Positions 23,525-34,447 of a DNA stretch of 64,000 nt are shown in pieces. The notes under the pieces were generated by a model. That model was given only the letters and a program-made list of their open reading frames with translations, had not been told where the DNA came from and did not search any database. A program made the position numbers and the translations under genes. The first letter of the stretch is position 1. Each line of letters starts with the position of its first letter. The stretch is from Allantophomopsis cytisporea (lineage: Eukaryota > Ascomycota > Leotiomycetes > Phacidiales > Phacidiaceae). The stretch is from assembly GCA_024752435.1 (NCBI GenBank), contig CP103023.1:1860001-1924000 (forward strand). Direction: 5' to 3'.

Positions 23525-24939
23525 TCCGGGTAGCATCAGACTTCAACTCATGCCTCTTGTCTCCTTGTCACGATTATTCACATGCATGACCTAACCGTCT
23601 TACGATCATCTTCTCTTCCATCAACACTGTTGTGTGCTCATTCGCAACCCTTGTTCTTACATCTCTACAATCTCATCTACATCAAGCCCCAGGCTACCAC
23701 GATCACCCATCTGTTGGATAGGTGGTTCAAAAGTCAGCATCGTCTGCGGTTGTGCATCATCAGAAAAGCCAACATCATCATTCTTCAAAGCGCGCAACAT
23801 CTGTTTTCTTGTACGCTATTTCTTTTGCTTTGGTGATTTCGAGCCTCTCCTTCGATCTGTTCTCTTGGTCGGCGTTCGCTGGTGTTACTGGTCACGTGGC
23901 AGACAGCGCATGACTACATACACTCCTTTGACGAATGAAAACGTTCTCGACTGTAACGAGTCTCCTTGTGCCGGTGGTGCCTATATCTCCTTTTCATTAT
24001 TTTCGTCTGTTTTAAAGACTCTCCTTTGTCTGGCTTTGAATAAAGATGGCGATATCAGTACTGTAGTGGTGGATATGGTCATTTCTTGTCGGTGTGGGGG
24101 GTTTCAGTTGGAGTTAGCTTGGCACGGATTTGTGGGCTGTGGTTTGCGGGTTGCGGGTTGCGGGTTGCGGGTTGCGGATTTTTTTAACATTGCGCATGAG
24201 GGATTCTCATCAACAGCACAAAGTTCTATGAGGACGTGGATCTTGAACACATGAAAAGCTACTTGTCTTTGTAGTCGTCTGTAGTCTGGAAATTCAATCC
24301 TCATCATCCCCAGCAGTACCGAGATGATGGTTGCACGTGCATATGCTGAAACACACATTGGGATCCAAGTGAGTAGATCTTCTTGGCTTCATCGATGAGA
24401 GGCTTAGGTTACAAGATGAGATAATGTTATAGAATTGCTTTTGGTGATGAGATACCGTGGTTGCGCGTCCATCAATCCGTCATTGAGGCAGCCGTCGTTT
24501 GGAATTGCCGTTTTAGAACTAACCCCGCGTGACCCGATCGGTATTAGTGATGATCCCCAGCATATTCCCTGCATGATGCGCTTGTTCCCGCAGCCTCGTC
24601 ATCTGCCGTGCATATCACGCAGCACATCAACCTGAACCCATCATCTCATTCATGCACATCATCAAGCACACACCTCACAGTAATCACGGCCTTCACCTCG
24701 CTTTTGAGTGCATAGACGTACATACATACATACCTACCTACCTATCCCCATACAAACATAATATTAGACAGACAGCACTTTTCGTCTCATCTCATGAGTT
24801 TTCGTTATCCAGAGTTCAGCACATTTCATCCCAACCTATGAACGCAAGCTAGCACATAAACGTCTTCTCCACCTTCACAACACCATTATCCCCATGGCCG
24901 TTCCCCCATCAACCAACATATAATCGCCTCTGAACAACC
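23525..24939. other. Intergenic with heptamer array
   Basis: No gene recognised. The first part is probably the 3' UTR of the zinc-cluster gene. A GGGTTGC array lies at 24,146-24,176 and TACA/TACC tracts at 24,718-24,745, just upstream of the cystinosin-like gene. Confidence 0.5.
24146..24176 (+). repeat. GGGTTGC heptamer array, G-quadruplex candidate
   Basis: The unit TTGCGGG repeats with four GGG runs (24148-50, 24155-57, 24162-64, 24169-71) separated by four-base TTGC loops, then a partial copy ending in GG. This satisfies the simple rule for an intramolecular G-quadruplex on the plus strand. Confidence 0.85.
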
Positions 24940-25857
24940 ATGGTTGCCATCCTACCATGGCTATCCATCGCCTTCGGCTGGATCTACACAATAAGCTGGT
25001 CGCTAAGCTTCTACCCACAACCGCTGCTTAACTGGCAACGACGCAGTACGTCTGGAACGACTATTGACTTCCCAACAATCAACGTCCTCGGCTTCCTGGC
25101 TTACTTCACCTCCAACGCCGCCTTCCTGTACAGCTCCACCATTCGCCGGCAGTATGCCGCTCGTAACCGCGGCTTCACGCCCACGGTCCAGTTCAACGAT
25201 CTTGCCTTCGCCGGCCACGCCGTTCTTCTTTCCGCCATCACCTTTAGTCAATTCTACGCGGGTTTGTGGGGCTTCGATAGGAATACGCGGGGAGGGCGCA
25301 TCAGCAAGAGCATCTTGGGAATTTTCTTTGGCAGCTTGTTGGGAGTTGGGGTCGTGGTTTTGATCGTGTTTGCGAAGCAGGGCGGTGGTGATGATGTGGA
25401 TGCGGCGTCGGATTGGGTATGGATCGATGTGGTATGCTGACCTCCAATTTTATGCTGTCTCCATTGTTGTGTGGGAAATCCTTGTCTGAAGCACGCACTG
25501 ACGATCTCCTCATAGATATACGCGATTTCGTACGTCAAGCTTTTCATCACTCTCATTAAATATACTCCGCAGATCATTACGAACTATCGAAATCGCTCGA
25601 CGACCGGCTGGTCAATATACCAGATTCTGTTCGACTTTGCGGGCGGGATGCTCTCTATTGCGCAGCTGGGCATTGATAGTTATCTACAGCACGATTGGTC
25701 TGGCATCACGGGCAACCCAGTCAAGCTCGCTCTAGGTAATATCAGCATGTTCTTTGATATCATATTCATGACCCAGCATTACATCCTGTATAGAGGAAAT
25801 AGAGTTGAGGAACAGGACCCGCTTTTAGAAGAGGGAAACGAGAGGAGGATTGATTAG
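24940..25857 (+). CDS. Cystinosin-like PQ-loop lysosomal/vacuolar transporter
   Basis: Membrane protein of 277 residues from two exons, 24940-25431 and 25516-25857, joined in phase across an 84-bp intron (GTATGC to TAG). Two PQ-loop motifs are visible: FYPQPLLNWQRRSTSG near the N-terminus and YTPQIITNYRNRSTTGWS in the second half. About seven hydrophobic segments can be picked out, and the tail is acidic (EEQDPLLEEGNE). This arrangement is that of cystinosin and yeast Ers1, which export cystine from lysosomes or vacuoles by proton cotransport. The localisation and substrate are inferred from the family. The C-terminal EQDPLLEE resembles an acidic dileucine sorting signal. The start MVAILPWLSIAFGWIYT begins directly with the first hydrophobic segment. 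Confidence 0.9.
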
Positions 25858-26894
25858 AATTCATTGTTTGGCGTAGGTTGGATATCTGTCTATCTTGGCT
25901 CTTACTTATATAGCTATCGAATTAGAAGTAGTTTTGATTGATGGCTTCAGATGGCTTTGTGGTAAGTTCCGAAGTCCTGTTCCCGCGGATATATCTGCCC
26001 ACAAAAAATCCTATTCACCGCAAATGAAGAAGCGTACAATATAGACTATGAACTCATTTATACAACGCTGCGAGATCTAACACAGACATCTCACTTCTTG
26101 TTCATCGCATCAGGGGACAGTGCCGTCCACCAACGACCTCCTAATCGATCAACAGCCGTTTAAACCTGCACCAGCTACTGTTATAACCATTCTTTACACC
26201 CTTGTCAACAAGTTCGGCATCATTGTTCAACCTGTATTTAGCCCGGACCGTCATGCTGATTATCGTTCTATCGTCAATTCCATTTCATTTCTCTTTTCGA
26301 CGCCGGAAGAGGCTGGAAGAGGCTTGAATAGGCTGGAATAGGCTGAAAGAAGTAACGTGTGCGGAATCAAAAGAAACAGGCCACTTTTTTTGCTCGCGTG
26401 TTGTAGTCTTCAGATCCTCAATGCAGTGTGCATATTTGTGACCTGTGAGTTATGTGTACTGACTAAGTGGTCTAGGATCATCAAGTTATGTATACCTAGG
26501 TAGCATACACCCGTCTCTTACCTATGAAAAATGTTGCAAAATTCTTTCCGGGATTTTTCATCTTACACCTCAGCAATGATCAGATCCTACTTACCTATGA
26601 CCCGAGTTGATCTTTTCAAATACAGCAGGCGCGACCAGCTCATTCATCAAATAAGCGTATTATCTATTGATCTCTTTTCTCGTTTCCTTTACTTCTCTCT
26701 TTCTTTGCTTTTCTCTTTTCATATTTACAGCAGCATACAACTTTAATTGCAGAGTACTATCCTTAACCGTCGAGAGAAAGTCGTAAGTTTACGACTTACA
26801 TCAAGACCAGGAGCGTGTCTTCTGGAGAAAACGTCTTGAGCGAGCTCATTGACCAAGCCTATCTCAGTCCCTCAAAATCCTCAAATCCTCCGAC
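25858..26894. other. Intergenic between cystinosin-like and 2EXR genes
   Basis: No gene recognised. A TTCTCTTTTC-rich pyrimidine stretch lies at 26,665-26,725. GTAAGT at 26,777 sits inside the inverted sequence GTCGTAAGTTTACGAC, so it is a weak candidate splice donor for the next gene. Confidence 0.4.
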
Positions 26895-27869
26895 ATGCCG
26901 TTTGACATCTTTTAGCTTCCGCCTGAACTACGTCAGATAATTTGGAGGTTTGCGATGCCGGGTTCTAGAGCCATCAGAATCCACTATCGAAACGATGTCT
27001 TCAAACAGAATACGATCACTAACCAACTGCAAATACCCCAGAACATCTTGGAATACCAATCTAATGTCAAGCCGCCAGCACTTCTTCATGTGTGCCGAGA
27101 ATCCAGGTTTGAGATGCAGAAGACCTACAAGCTTGTGTTCAAATCCATCTGCTCCCCAAGATTCATCTATTTCAACTTCGATATCGACATCCTCCTCTTC
27201 GCCAGAGACAACAAATTTAACAACAGCTTCTATGCGTTTCTCAGATGTCCCTACAGAACCTCCGCAGTACTCGTCAAAGCCTGCTATGAGGTCGCTTTGG
27301 ATCCGTCCCGACGATTTCCAGAAGCCCCATATCGTGTGAAGAACGAGAGTCTCAACATGCACTGCTTTCTGGCAACCACCGCCCCGAAGGAGATCGCGCA
27401 GATACGCCGAGTTGCACAATATGGGAAAACCCCACAAAGGAGAAATTGCCCCTTGAATCCTGTGGCAATGCGTCTCTTCAGAGGTCTGCGTGAGTGGATA
27501 TTGGTTACGCCGGATTCAATGAGCCCGGGACCTACTGGCTTCAATAGCCAGAAGATCGTTTTCCCACGCGAGCATCATCGAGGCTTGGTCAGGAAGGACG
27601 ATTATTGGGCGGATTATGAGCAGGACGCGCTTGTTCGACTTAGTAAGCTTGGTCTCTTGAAAAGGTTGGATTATAGAGAGTTGCAGCGCCATCCATATAA
27701 CCAAGACGAACCCATAGCGCATCTTGTGAGGGAGGAGCTGTCTAATAGGGAACAAATTGAAAAAGCACGAGAGCTTGGAGTGCCCATCGCTTCAAGGGAA
27801 GGCTGGTGGACTAGATGGAATATCCCGGATGTAAAAGTTGGGTTGGTGATAGATGGCAGTTATGAGTAG
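26895..27869 (+). pseudogene. 2EXR-domain protein with early in-frame stop
   Basis: From ATG 26895 the frame reads MPFDIF, then TAG (26913-26915), then LPPELRQIIWRFAMPGSRA and on without interruption to 27869. LPPELRxxIWRxAxPG is the hallmark start of the fungal 2EXR domain, so the stop falls inside the conserved motif. Further family features follow: ALLHVCRESRFEMQKTY and IYFNFDIDILLF. The function of 2EXR proteins is unknown. From the ATG at 26955 a 304-residue protein remains open but would lack the domain's first strand. The TTTTAG could instead be a 3' splice site, yet no upstream ATG-bearing exon was found. The tail also looks damaged, because coding-like sequence continues beyond the stop at 27867. 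A single C-to-T change from CAG would explain the TAG. Confidence 0.7.
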
Positions 27870-27906
27870 GTATTTATTGCTGAAATAAACACAATAACTT
27901 GAGTAG

Positions 27907-28259
27907 CGACCTGGAGCACATAGAACACTTGAGCTCTATTTATGAAGGAGGCCCGCGACAAGGCGGCTGAGCACTTTCGGGAGAAGGCGTCGACTGAGAT
28001 GGAGAAGCAGCACGACATCATAATGGAAGATCGCTCTAAGATCGCCTTCAAGGTCTTAACCAACTTCACTTTCGCGACGGAGGAGGAAAGAGTTCTGGAG
28101 AGTATATCAAAACGCTCCAAGCCACAAGTTCTAGTTAATTGCCTAGAAAATATTCTCATCTTCACACGTGCTGGTCAAACTTTATTACATTATTCTATAA
28201 CTCATGCATTGCTAGTTTCAGGGAGCATCAAAACGCCCAATACCTATCCATCCCAGTGA
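27907..28259 (+). pseudogene. Probable frameshifted tail of the 2EXR gene
   Basis: If a 41-bp intron (27866-27906, GTAGGT to TAG) is removed, the 2EXR frame continues as SYDDLEHIEHLSSIYE to about 27,946. One base later a different frame carries a charged helical segment (EARDKAAEHFREKASTEMEK and onward) to a stop at 28,259. The two parts fit together as one acidic-basic coiled coil if a single G is dropped in GAAGGAG at 27944-27950. The intron is shorter than usual, so this model is tentative. The last 30 or so codons look random. Confidence 0.4.
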
Positions 28260-28264
28260 CCAAT

Positions 28265-29413
28265 TTAATCGCCACTGATTTTTGCATGCCTGAAATACTT
28301 CATTCCAACCCACGCCACCACAACCCATACCCATGCCATGACTGCCGTCAAGATAATCAGCGCAGGATAATAGCCCACAATAGGTAATGTAGGATCATCT
28401 TCCAGTTCTGGAGGCGCATATGGAGTCTCTCCCACATCCCATGCCCAGCTCCACACACCCAGACATGATCCCATTCCAACGACGAAGACAATCCACGTGC
28501 ATATAAGTATCACCCATCCCCACCATTCCGTCTCCGAATAATCCCACTCGGCATCTTGTGCGGGGAGGGGTGTCGTTGCTATACCGCCTATCGAAAGTGG
28601 AGATTTCGCAGTCTTCGCCGATCGTCGTCTCGTGAGTGAGGGGAAATAGGACTCAGAACCTGAAGACAGGGGCTGGTCTCGATGGCTAGGATCATGATGG
28701 CTTAGGGGAAGCAGTTCTTCCTCATCTGTAGTTGACGTATATGTGAGAGTAGGGCTCGTAGTTGTCGTTGAAGACGTAGCAATATTGCTGTCCCTATTCC
28801 CCATTGGCAGCGTCGTGAGCGGCTGTAGCAAAATATTGTTTGCACGGCTGGCATATCCCTCCATAGATGGTCGTGGTGTATGATCTATACCAAGACCAAT
28901 AACTTGCTCCTCAGGAGATGTGGACTCGATAGCACAATCCGAGACATCATAAGATATTGGACTCTGGATCTGACTCGGACCCTGACCCTGACCCTGGCCC
29001 TGATTTTGAGTCTGACTCTGACTCGTGTCCAACGGCAGCGCCTTCATCTCTCTCTTCTGCGCCCCTCTTCCCAGCAAAGCTGCCTTCCTCAGACTTCCTT
29101 TCCGCCGTCTCGTCCTTTGTTGTTGCACAGCGACTGCCATAGCACGGCCCGATTTTTTCGGAAGGCTCACATCGTCCCCCGGTGAGAATTCCTGCCCGGG
29201 CGCATTGTATTCCGTCGGCACCTGATTCTCATCCGCGCTCGCCCTCAAGAAGCTCAGCTTCGATAGTATACTTCCGGAAAGGCTCCTCTTGTGCCCCAAG
29301 CTCGGTTTCCCGTTGGTAGCACCGTGCTGATTTTCGCGCTCCCGCCCACTTTGGCGCTCGACCCCGTGACCATTTGGCGTGGCATTTTCCATGCTCATCG
29401 ATACTCCATCCAT
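28265..29413 (-). CDS. Uncharacterised two-TM fungal membrane protein
   Basis: Single exon, 382 residues. The N-terminal 290 residues are Ser/Thr/Gln-rich and probably disordered, including a GQGQGQGPSQ run. The C-terminal 90 residues look strongly conserved in character: two Trp-rich membrane segments at about 299-318 and 349-372, separated by an acidic-proline linker GETPYAPPELEDDPTLP. I recognise this as a conserved but unnamed ascomycete type and can give no function. The tail ends KYFRHAKISGD. The start at 29413 is the first ATG, and the gene is divergent from the Zrg17-type gene, with 414 bp between their starts. Confidence 0.75.
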   Translation of the reverse strand: MDGVSMSMENATPNGHGVERQSGRERENQHGATNGKPSLGHKRSLSGSILSKLSFLRASADENQVPTEYNAPGQEFSPGDDVSLPKKSGRAMAVAVQQQRTRRRKGSLRKAALLGRGAQKREMKALPLDTSQSQTQNQGQGQGQGPSQIQSPISYDVSDCAIESTSPEEQVIGLGIDHTPRPSMEGYASRANNILLQPLTTLPMGNRDSNIATSSTTTTSPTLTYTSTTDEEELLPLSHHDPSHRDQPLSSGSESYFPSLTRRRSAKTAKSPLSIGGIATTPLPAQDAEWDYSETEWWGWVILICTWIVFVVGMGSCLGVWSWAWDVGETPYAPPELEDDPTLPIVGYYPALIILTAVMAWVWVVVAWVGMKYFRHAKISGD

Positions 29414-29827
29414 TCACTGCTGCGCGTGCTTTGTGCGCAGAATCCGCATTCTGTCGCCCAAGGCCGGTGGTATGATTGTAGTCGTCGTCGTCGAGTCGTC
29501 GTAGTCGTTTATTTGTTGAGGTGCAAGGGTGCCATGACGCATTGTGGTGCCGTTGTGGAGAGCAGCTAGGCCTGGGGACGCGTCCGCGCGTAAATTAAAG
29601 AGTGCCTGCAGCGCTCGCTATCCCTGTGAGTGTCAGTGCCGCCCAATGCGGCAGCTTGCTGAGCGATACCCCGGATTTGTACACTTACGTCTGCCATTTA
29701 CGTTTTCTCGTGCGGGCCAACGTGGCCTGTGATTTTTGTGCGAAATCTCTACTTGATACGGGAAATGTAATTGCTTGCTCTTACAATCCTCACAACATCC
29801 AATTGCCTCTTTTCAAGGGGATCGAGA
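29414..29827. promoter_or_regulatory. Shared divergent promoter region
   Basis: The 414 bp between two outward-facing start codons. It holds a GTCGTCGTCG-like triplet tract near 29,484-29,510. No defined binding site was identified. Confidence 0.4.
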
Positions 29828-31335
29828 ATGGCTTCCTATCTACCCATTCCCGCACCACCGCGTACGCCTACCCCTCCGACTCCTATACCGGAAGAGCCAC
29901 AGGATTTGGGCCTGGGACTTACTGGTATCTCGAGATCTTTGAGTTCAACAGTCAGCTATGATCCGCAGGCACTGTCGCCTATGGTAGAAGGCCAGGCCAA
30001 GCAATTCGGGGGGCTCGAGACGGCTTTCAATACACCGTCGACGACTATCAGCAGTCCGACGACGAGCGAGTTCTCATCCATTGGACCACCACCAAGTGCA
30101 CGAAGCCCATTCAATTTCACACCCCAGACAATTTCCACAACGCCGGTAGCCAAGTCAAACATAGGACAGCGCAGAGGTCACAGATACAAGCACAGTAGTG
30201 TGTCTACGCAGCATCAAATATTCCTCGAACCACCACCACGCGCCCCTCTCGCCCTTCCAGCCTCTCTGCCCATTCCGACGTTCAAAGAGGCGTGGAAGAG
30301 CATGTCGAAGGAACAGACGACGAGATTAGCCTGGTGTTTCTGCCATGCTTCTGTGGCGGCTCTCGTGCTATACAGTGCACAGACATCACTTGCATTGACG
30401 GCTCTCTCACATCTGGTTTTCTTTGATGCGATAAGCGCAACTATTTGTGTGGTAGTGGATGTGTTCTGTAATTTCGAAGTCTGGAAGCGTTCGAGCATTC
30501 GACATCCTTTTGGGTAAGTGACGATCATCTCATGCCCTCTTGTATGATTTCTCAATCTACAGTGAGAAGCTTCCACCATAAAGCAGCACTAACAACCGAC
30601 AGACTTGAGCGCGCCGAAGTGCTAGCTGGCTTCGCTATGTCCGTTTTCCTCCTCTTCATGGCCTTCGACCTGATCTCGCACAATCTCAAGCACATCCTAG
30701 AGTCACTGGGCACGCACGCACCGCACCATCCACACCCACACACGCGGATCGCCGCCGGCAGCGTGGATTTCGCAGCAGTGCTGAGCATAGTGGCAACACT
30801 CGTTTCCGCAATCGGGCTGAAGAACCACGCACGGATCAGCAAGGCCATGCGGTTCGCGTACATCCAGAGCCTGCCATCGGTGCTAAGCAATCCATCGCAT
30901 TTCCTGACACTCAGCTGCTCAGGTATCATGCTGTTCCTGCCACTGCTGAGCGTGACTTTCTACATCTGGATCGACCGCGCGCTGTGCTCGGCTATGGCGG
31001 TGGCTATGTTCTTCCTCGGCACGAGGTTGGCAATGGCTCAGGGCCTGATGCTGCTTATGAGCTATAGTGGGCAGGGGGTGAGCGATGTGATGCTTGAGCT
31101 GGAGTCTGAGGCGGCGATCAGTGATATCGAGGATGCGAGATTTTGGCAGGTGCATTATGGGCTTTGTATGGCGAACTTGAAGTTGCGGGTGCAGGGCATG
31201 GATGAGGCTGGCGCGACGAAGCTCAGGGAGAGAATTGTCACGATGGTAAAAAATCGACTTGGCGGTGGGTATGGAAAGGGAGCTGGCGTGAAATGGGAAG
31301 TCACTACACAGATAACGCTGGACGGAAAGCCTTAG
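29828..31335 (+). CDS. ZRG17: Zrg17-type cation diffusion facilitator (zinc)
   Basis: Membrane protein of 472 residues from exons 29828-30513 and 30603-31335 (intron 89 bp, GTAAGT to CAG; split Gly codon). A Pro/Ser/Thr-rich N-terminal third precedes a CDF-like membrane domain: FKEAWKSMSKEQTTRLAWCF, ALTALSHLVFFDAISATICV, then HPFGLERAEVLAGFAMSVFL, which is the Zrg17/Msc2 signature around transmembrane segments 2-3. Yeast Zrg17 works with Msc2 to move zinc into the ER and secretory pathway; fission yeast Zrg17 partners Cis4. The usual HxxxD metal site of active CDFs is not evident in transmembrane segment 5, so this is probably the non-catalytic partner. The 3' end converges on MGM1 with 220 bp between stop codons. 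The ATG at 29828 is the first in frame. Confidence 0.87.
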
Positions 31336-31555
31336 ATACCTGATTTAGATAGAATATGTATTACACCTTACGCAAGGATGAACCACAGTTGCGAGGGAGC
31401 TGATGACTCTAATGTGTTTAAATCTAGACGTGAGCGGACAGTGATATCATTGGTCCGGATTGCCAACCCAACCGAACTCCTTAGACGACCGCCATGGCAA
31501 AGGAGCATAGCATATATAAGACATTCAGCGCTGCAGAATGGTAGAGACCGAACTA

Positions 31556-34447
31556 TCAAAACAAACCCCAACCTCTAGCCTTCTCACGCTCCTTTCCGGC
31601 GTTCTTCCTCGTGCTTTCCCGTCCCATGGTCCTTTTTTCTCTCCCCTCAAGGTCCTTCAAGCTCTCCATCTTCTCTAGTACAAGCTCCAGCAGCTCCTTG
31701 CGGCGAATAACCTCCAAATGAGCCTTAATCTTGGGATCTTCTCTTGCGAATCTCTCGATTTCGTCTTGACTCAAGTGGCGACCAAGACGCATATCCAGTT
31801 CACGGGGAAAGTTGTAATAGAACTCAGAAAGAAGCTCAACATTCAGGAAAAGGACAGCAGTCTGAGTGAGTTTGGTAGCTACCACGTCAAGGAAGACCTC
31901 TGGACAATAGTATTTGTTCTTGCGAGTAGCACAAGTCTTGGATTTAATGGCCATGAGTCTCATCTTGATGAGATCTGCACGGTCACGAAGGAAGACAGCT
32001 TCTCTACCTATAATATCATGTCAGCACTATCCTTGTCACTTCTTCGGTGTGACTTACCCTTAGCTAATAGAGCAGAACTGAAACCTCCGGCGCCCCCTGA
32101 GCCGTTGCCCTCAACAACAACATCGCCCTTGCGGGCACGGTCAACAAAGCTCATGACATCTTTCAACTTTCTCTTGCCACCAGCATCCTCTTCAACTCGC
32201 TTCACAGCGGACTCGCAAGCCTTCAGCTCGTTCATTAAGACGTGAGAGACGTTCTCACGCCCCCTTGACCATTCGCCGTCTTCAACGTCAATCTCAAATT
32301 TATATGGTTTGATGCAGTTCTCAACTTGGTCACTAGTGCTGTAGAATCTCTCATTCAAGATTCCAGATGCAGCGTCTGTGATGGCCTGTCTCGCAAATGG
32401 ATGCGATGCAAAGGTCGAGCGGTCAATAAGGCGATTGACGTGCTCTTGAATAGCGTTTGCAACAACTGTAGTAGCAAGACGTCCAATACCAAGTTTTGTC
32501 AGAGATGATGTACTAGCATCAAGTTTTCGGTGCCAGTAAAGTGAGTCTGGATCAGCTTTTGGCAGATCCGCCAAGGTATCTGGCTCCGGTGGAGCGGGCA
32601 GAAGGTTGGAGACAGGCTTGTTCCAATATCTTGCAGCGAGCAAGTCTAATACCCGCTGGTCAAGCTCCTCCTTCAACATCTCACGAACTTCTGGACGCCC
32701 AAAGCTCTCTGTAAATTCTTTGAAAGAGTGCTTGAAGGCGTCAAGGCTCTCAGCCAAATATGACTCAGCTGAGAGGGGGCGGTCGTTGTATTGGACCTTG
32801 AATTCATAAGTAGCCTCTTCGAGCTCTTGATGGATTGCATCACTGGTGCTTTGCAAGCTGGCTGCCATAGTTTGTTCAAGAACCTGCATAAGCTTCTTGC
32901 GAAGTGTGGTGGTTCCTGTGGCAAGACCAGCATCTGGACCATATTCTAATGGATGGGAGGAGAAGAATGCCTGCTCGTTCTTGGTAATCGCAGTAGCAAT
33001 GCTACCACTGCCTCGAGAGAAAAGGCTCGACTGCGGTGGTACTCGGGAGACCACACCAACGTAGCCTAATCTTAAGGGGTACTTACGATCATTCAGGATG
33101 CTCGCACCTCGCTGCGCATCAACAAGGTCCATCTTGGTAACAACGCCAATTGTACGCTCGCCCCTCGGATCCACTCTGCGAGAAGCACGCAAGGCAGTGG
33201 AGTTAGCCAGATCAACATCAGCGGCGGATATGGCTAAAATGACGTTTGGAGGCTGGATGTATTTATCGCAGAGGTCGGAAATCTTCTGCTTGAGCTCTGC
33301 TGGCTGGTCATGGCCAACGACTTGGATATACCCGGGAAGATCAATAAGAGAAAGGTCAGGAACGTTGGGAGAGGAGATTGTAAGCTGAATAGGATCATCC
33401 GACACGCATTGAGAATCTGGGACAGACAAGTTAAGCTCTGTCAGGGTTCGTTGGATGTGGGAGAAATCCGTGATCTTGCCTAGTCCAAGGGCTGGAAACT
33501 CTCCATATTCGGCATGTGAATCTGGTGTGTTGACGAGCGTCAATTCGATTGGTCGTCGAGTTACCATATTTGTCCCCTTTGGCAGAAATTCATGGCCGAC
33601 AATAGCTTCGAGAACGGAACTCTTGCCTGAAGATTGCGAACCGATAACTACGATCGACGGAAGAGTGAGGGCGCCTCCTTGTCCAACTGTTTGCAAGATC
33701 GTTCGAATTTCGATCATCTTTTTCGTAAGGAGCATCATTTGGTCGTCTCTTGCCGCTTCGCCTTGTGGTCTTGGATCCTCGTCTTCCGATTTATCATAGC
33801 CATACGCAGCAGCAGTTGCGCCTGCAGCCGCAGCAGCACCTGCTCTGGACTGCTTGGGCGGTTCTCCTCCAGGGCCCTTTCCATCACCCCCTCCCCCGAT
33901 CTCTTCGTGAATCCGCAAGATCTTCTGTACCCATTCTGGTAATTCGACTGAATCGGTCGTGTTCTGCCACCCTCTCTTTATTTGGCCAGCTGTATCTGCT
34001 GCTCCTCCAAAAACCCCTCCAGCAAATTCTCCAACAGAGTCTGTTGTCCGCCTTAAAATATCCATGGCATAAGTTCCAGCCTCTAGAAGTTATAATCAGC
34101 ACATATTCCCACAAGGATTTCAATAAGGTAGACTCACGTTGGGCTTGATATTGCACATATGCCAGTGCGGCAATCATGGCACCTCCAAACATGGCTGGCA
34201 ATCTTGCGAACTTGAGGACCAAGTTTGGGATGATGCGCGCAAAAGAAGCATTTCGGACAGCAACTGCATTATGCAGAGAGTTGTAGCCTTGAGGCCATAG
34301 TCGATGGCGAGCAGTCCGGAGAGCAACATCTGATCTCAAGAGACCGCCAGCGGCTGAGCTCGTATGACAGTGAATTCTTCGTGCAGCTTGTATGGGGTAG
34401 AGGCGGGCCTGAGCCACTACCCTGGCTGATAACAGCCTGCTACTCAT
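31556..34447 (-). CDS. MGM1: Mitochondrial dynamin-like GTPase Mgm1 (OPA1 family)
   Basis: Large GTPase of the mitochondrial intermembrane space that fuses inner membranes and shapes cristae. Three exons were deduced: 34447-34138, 34082-32058 and 32007-31556; phases agree and give 928 residues. The first 80 residues are Arg/Ala/Ser-rich like a mitochondrial presequence, followed by a membrane segment at about 83-100. An Ala/Gly-rich stretch at about 184-197 is where a rhomboid (Pcp1) processing site would be expected. GTPase motifs: GSQSSGKSS (251-259), DLPG (351-354) and TKMD (419-422). The middle and GED-like C-terminal helical regions follow, ending in a Lys/Glu-rich tail. A consensus-like splice donor at 33086-33081 lies inside the conserved YPLRLGYVGVV coding segment and is not used in this model. 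Confidence 0.94.

Noticed and set aside
33081..33086. Intron starting at GTAAGT inside MGM1
   Set aside because: The bases encode the conserved YPLRLGYVGVV segment and the frame stays open through it, so it is coding.
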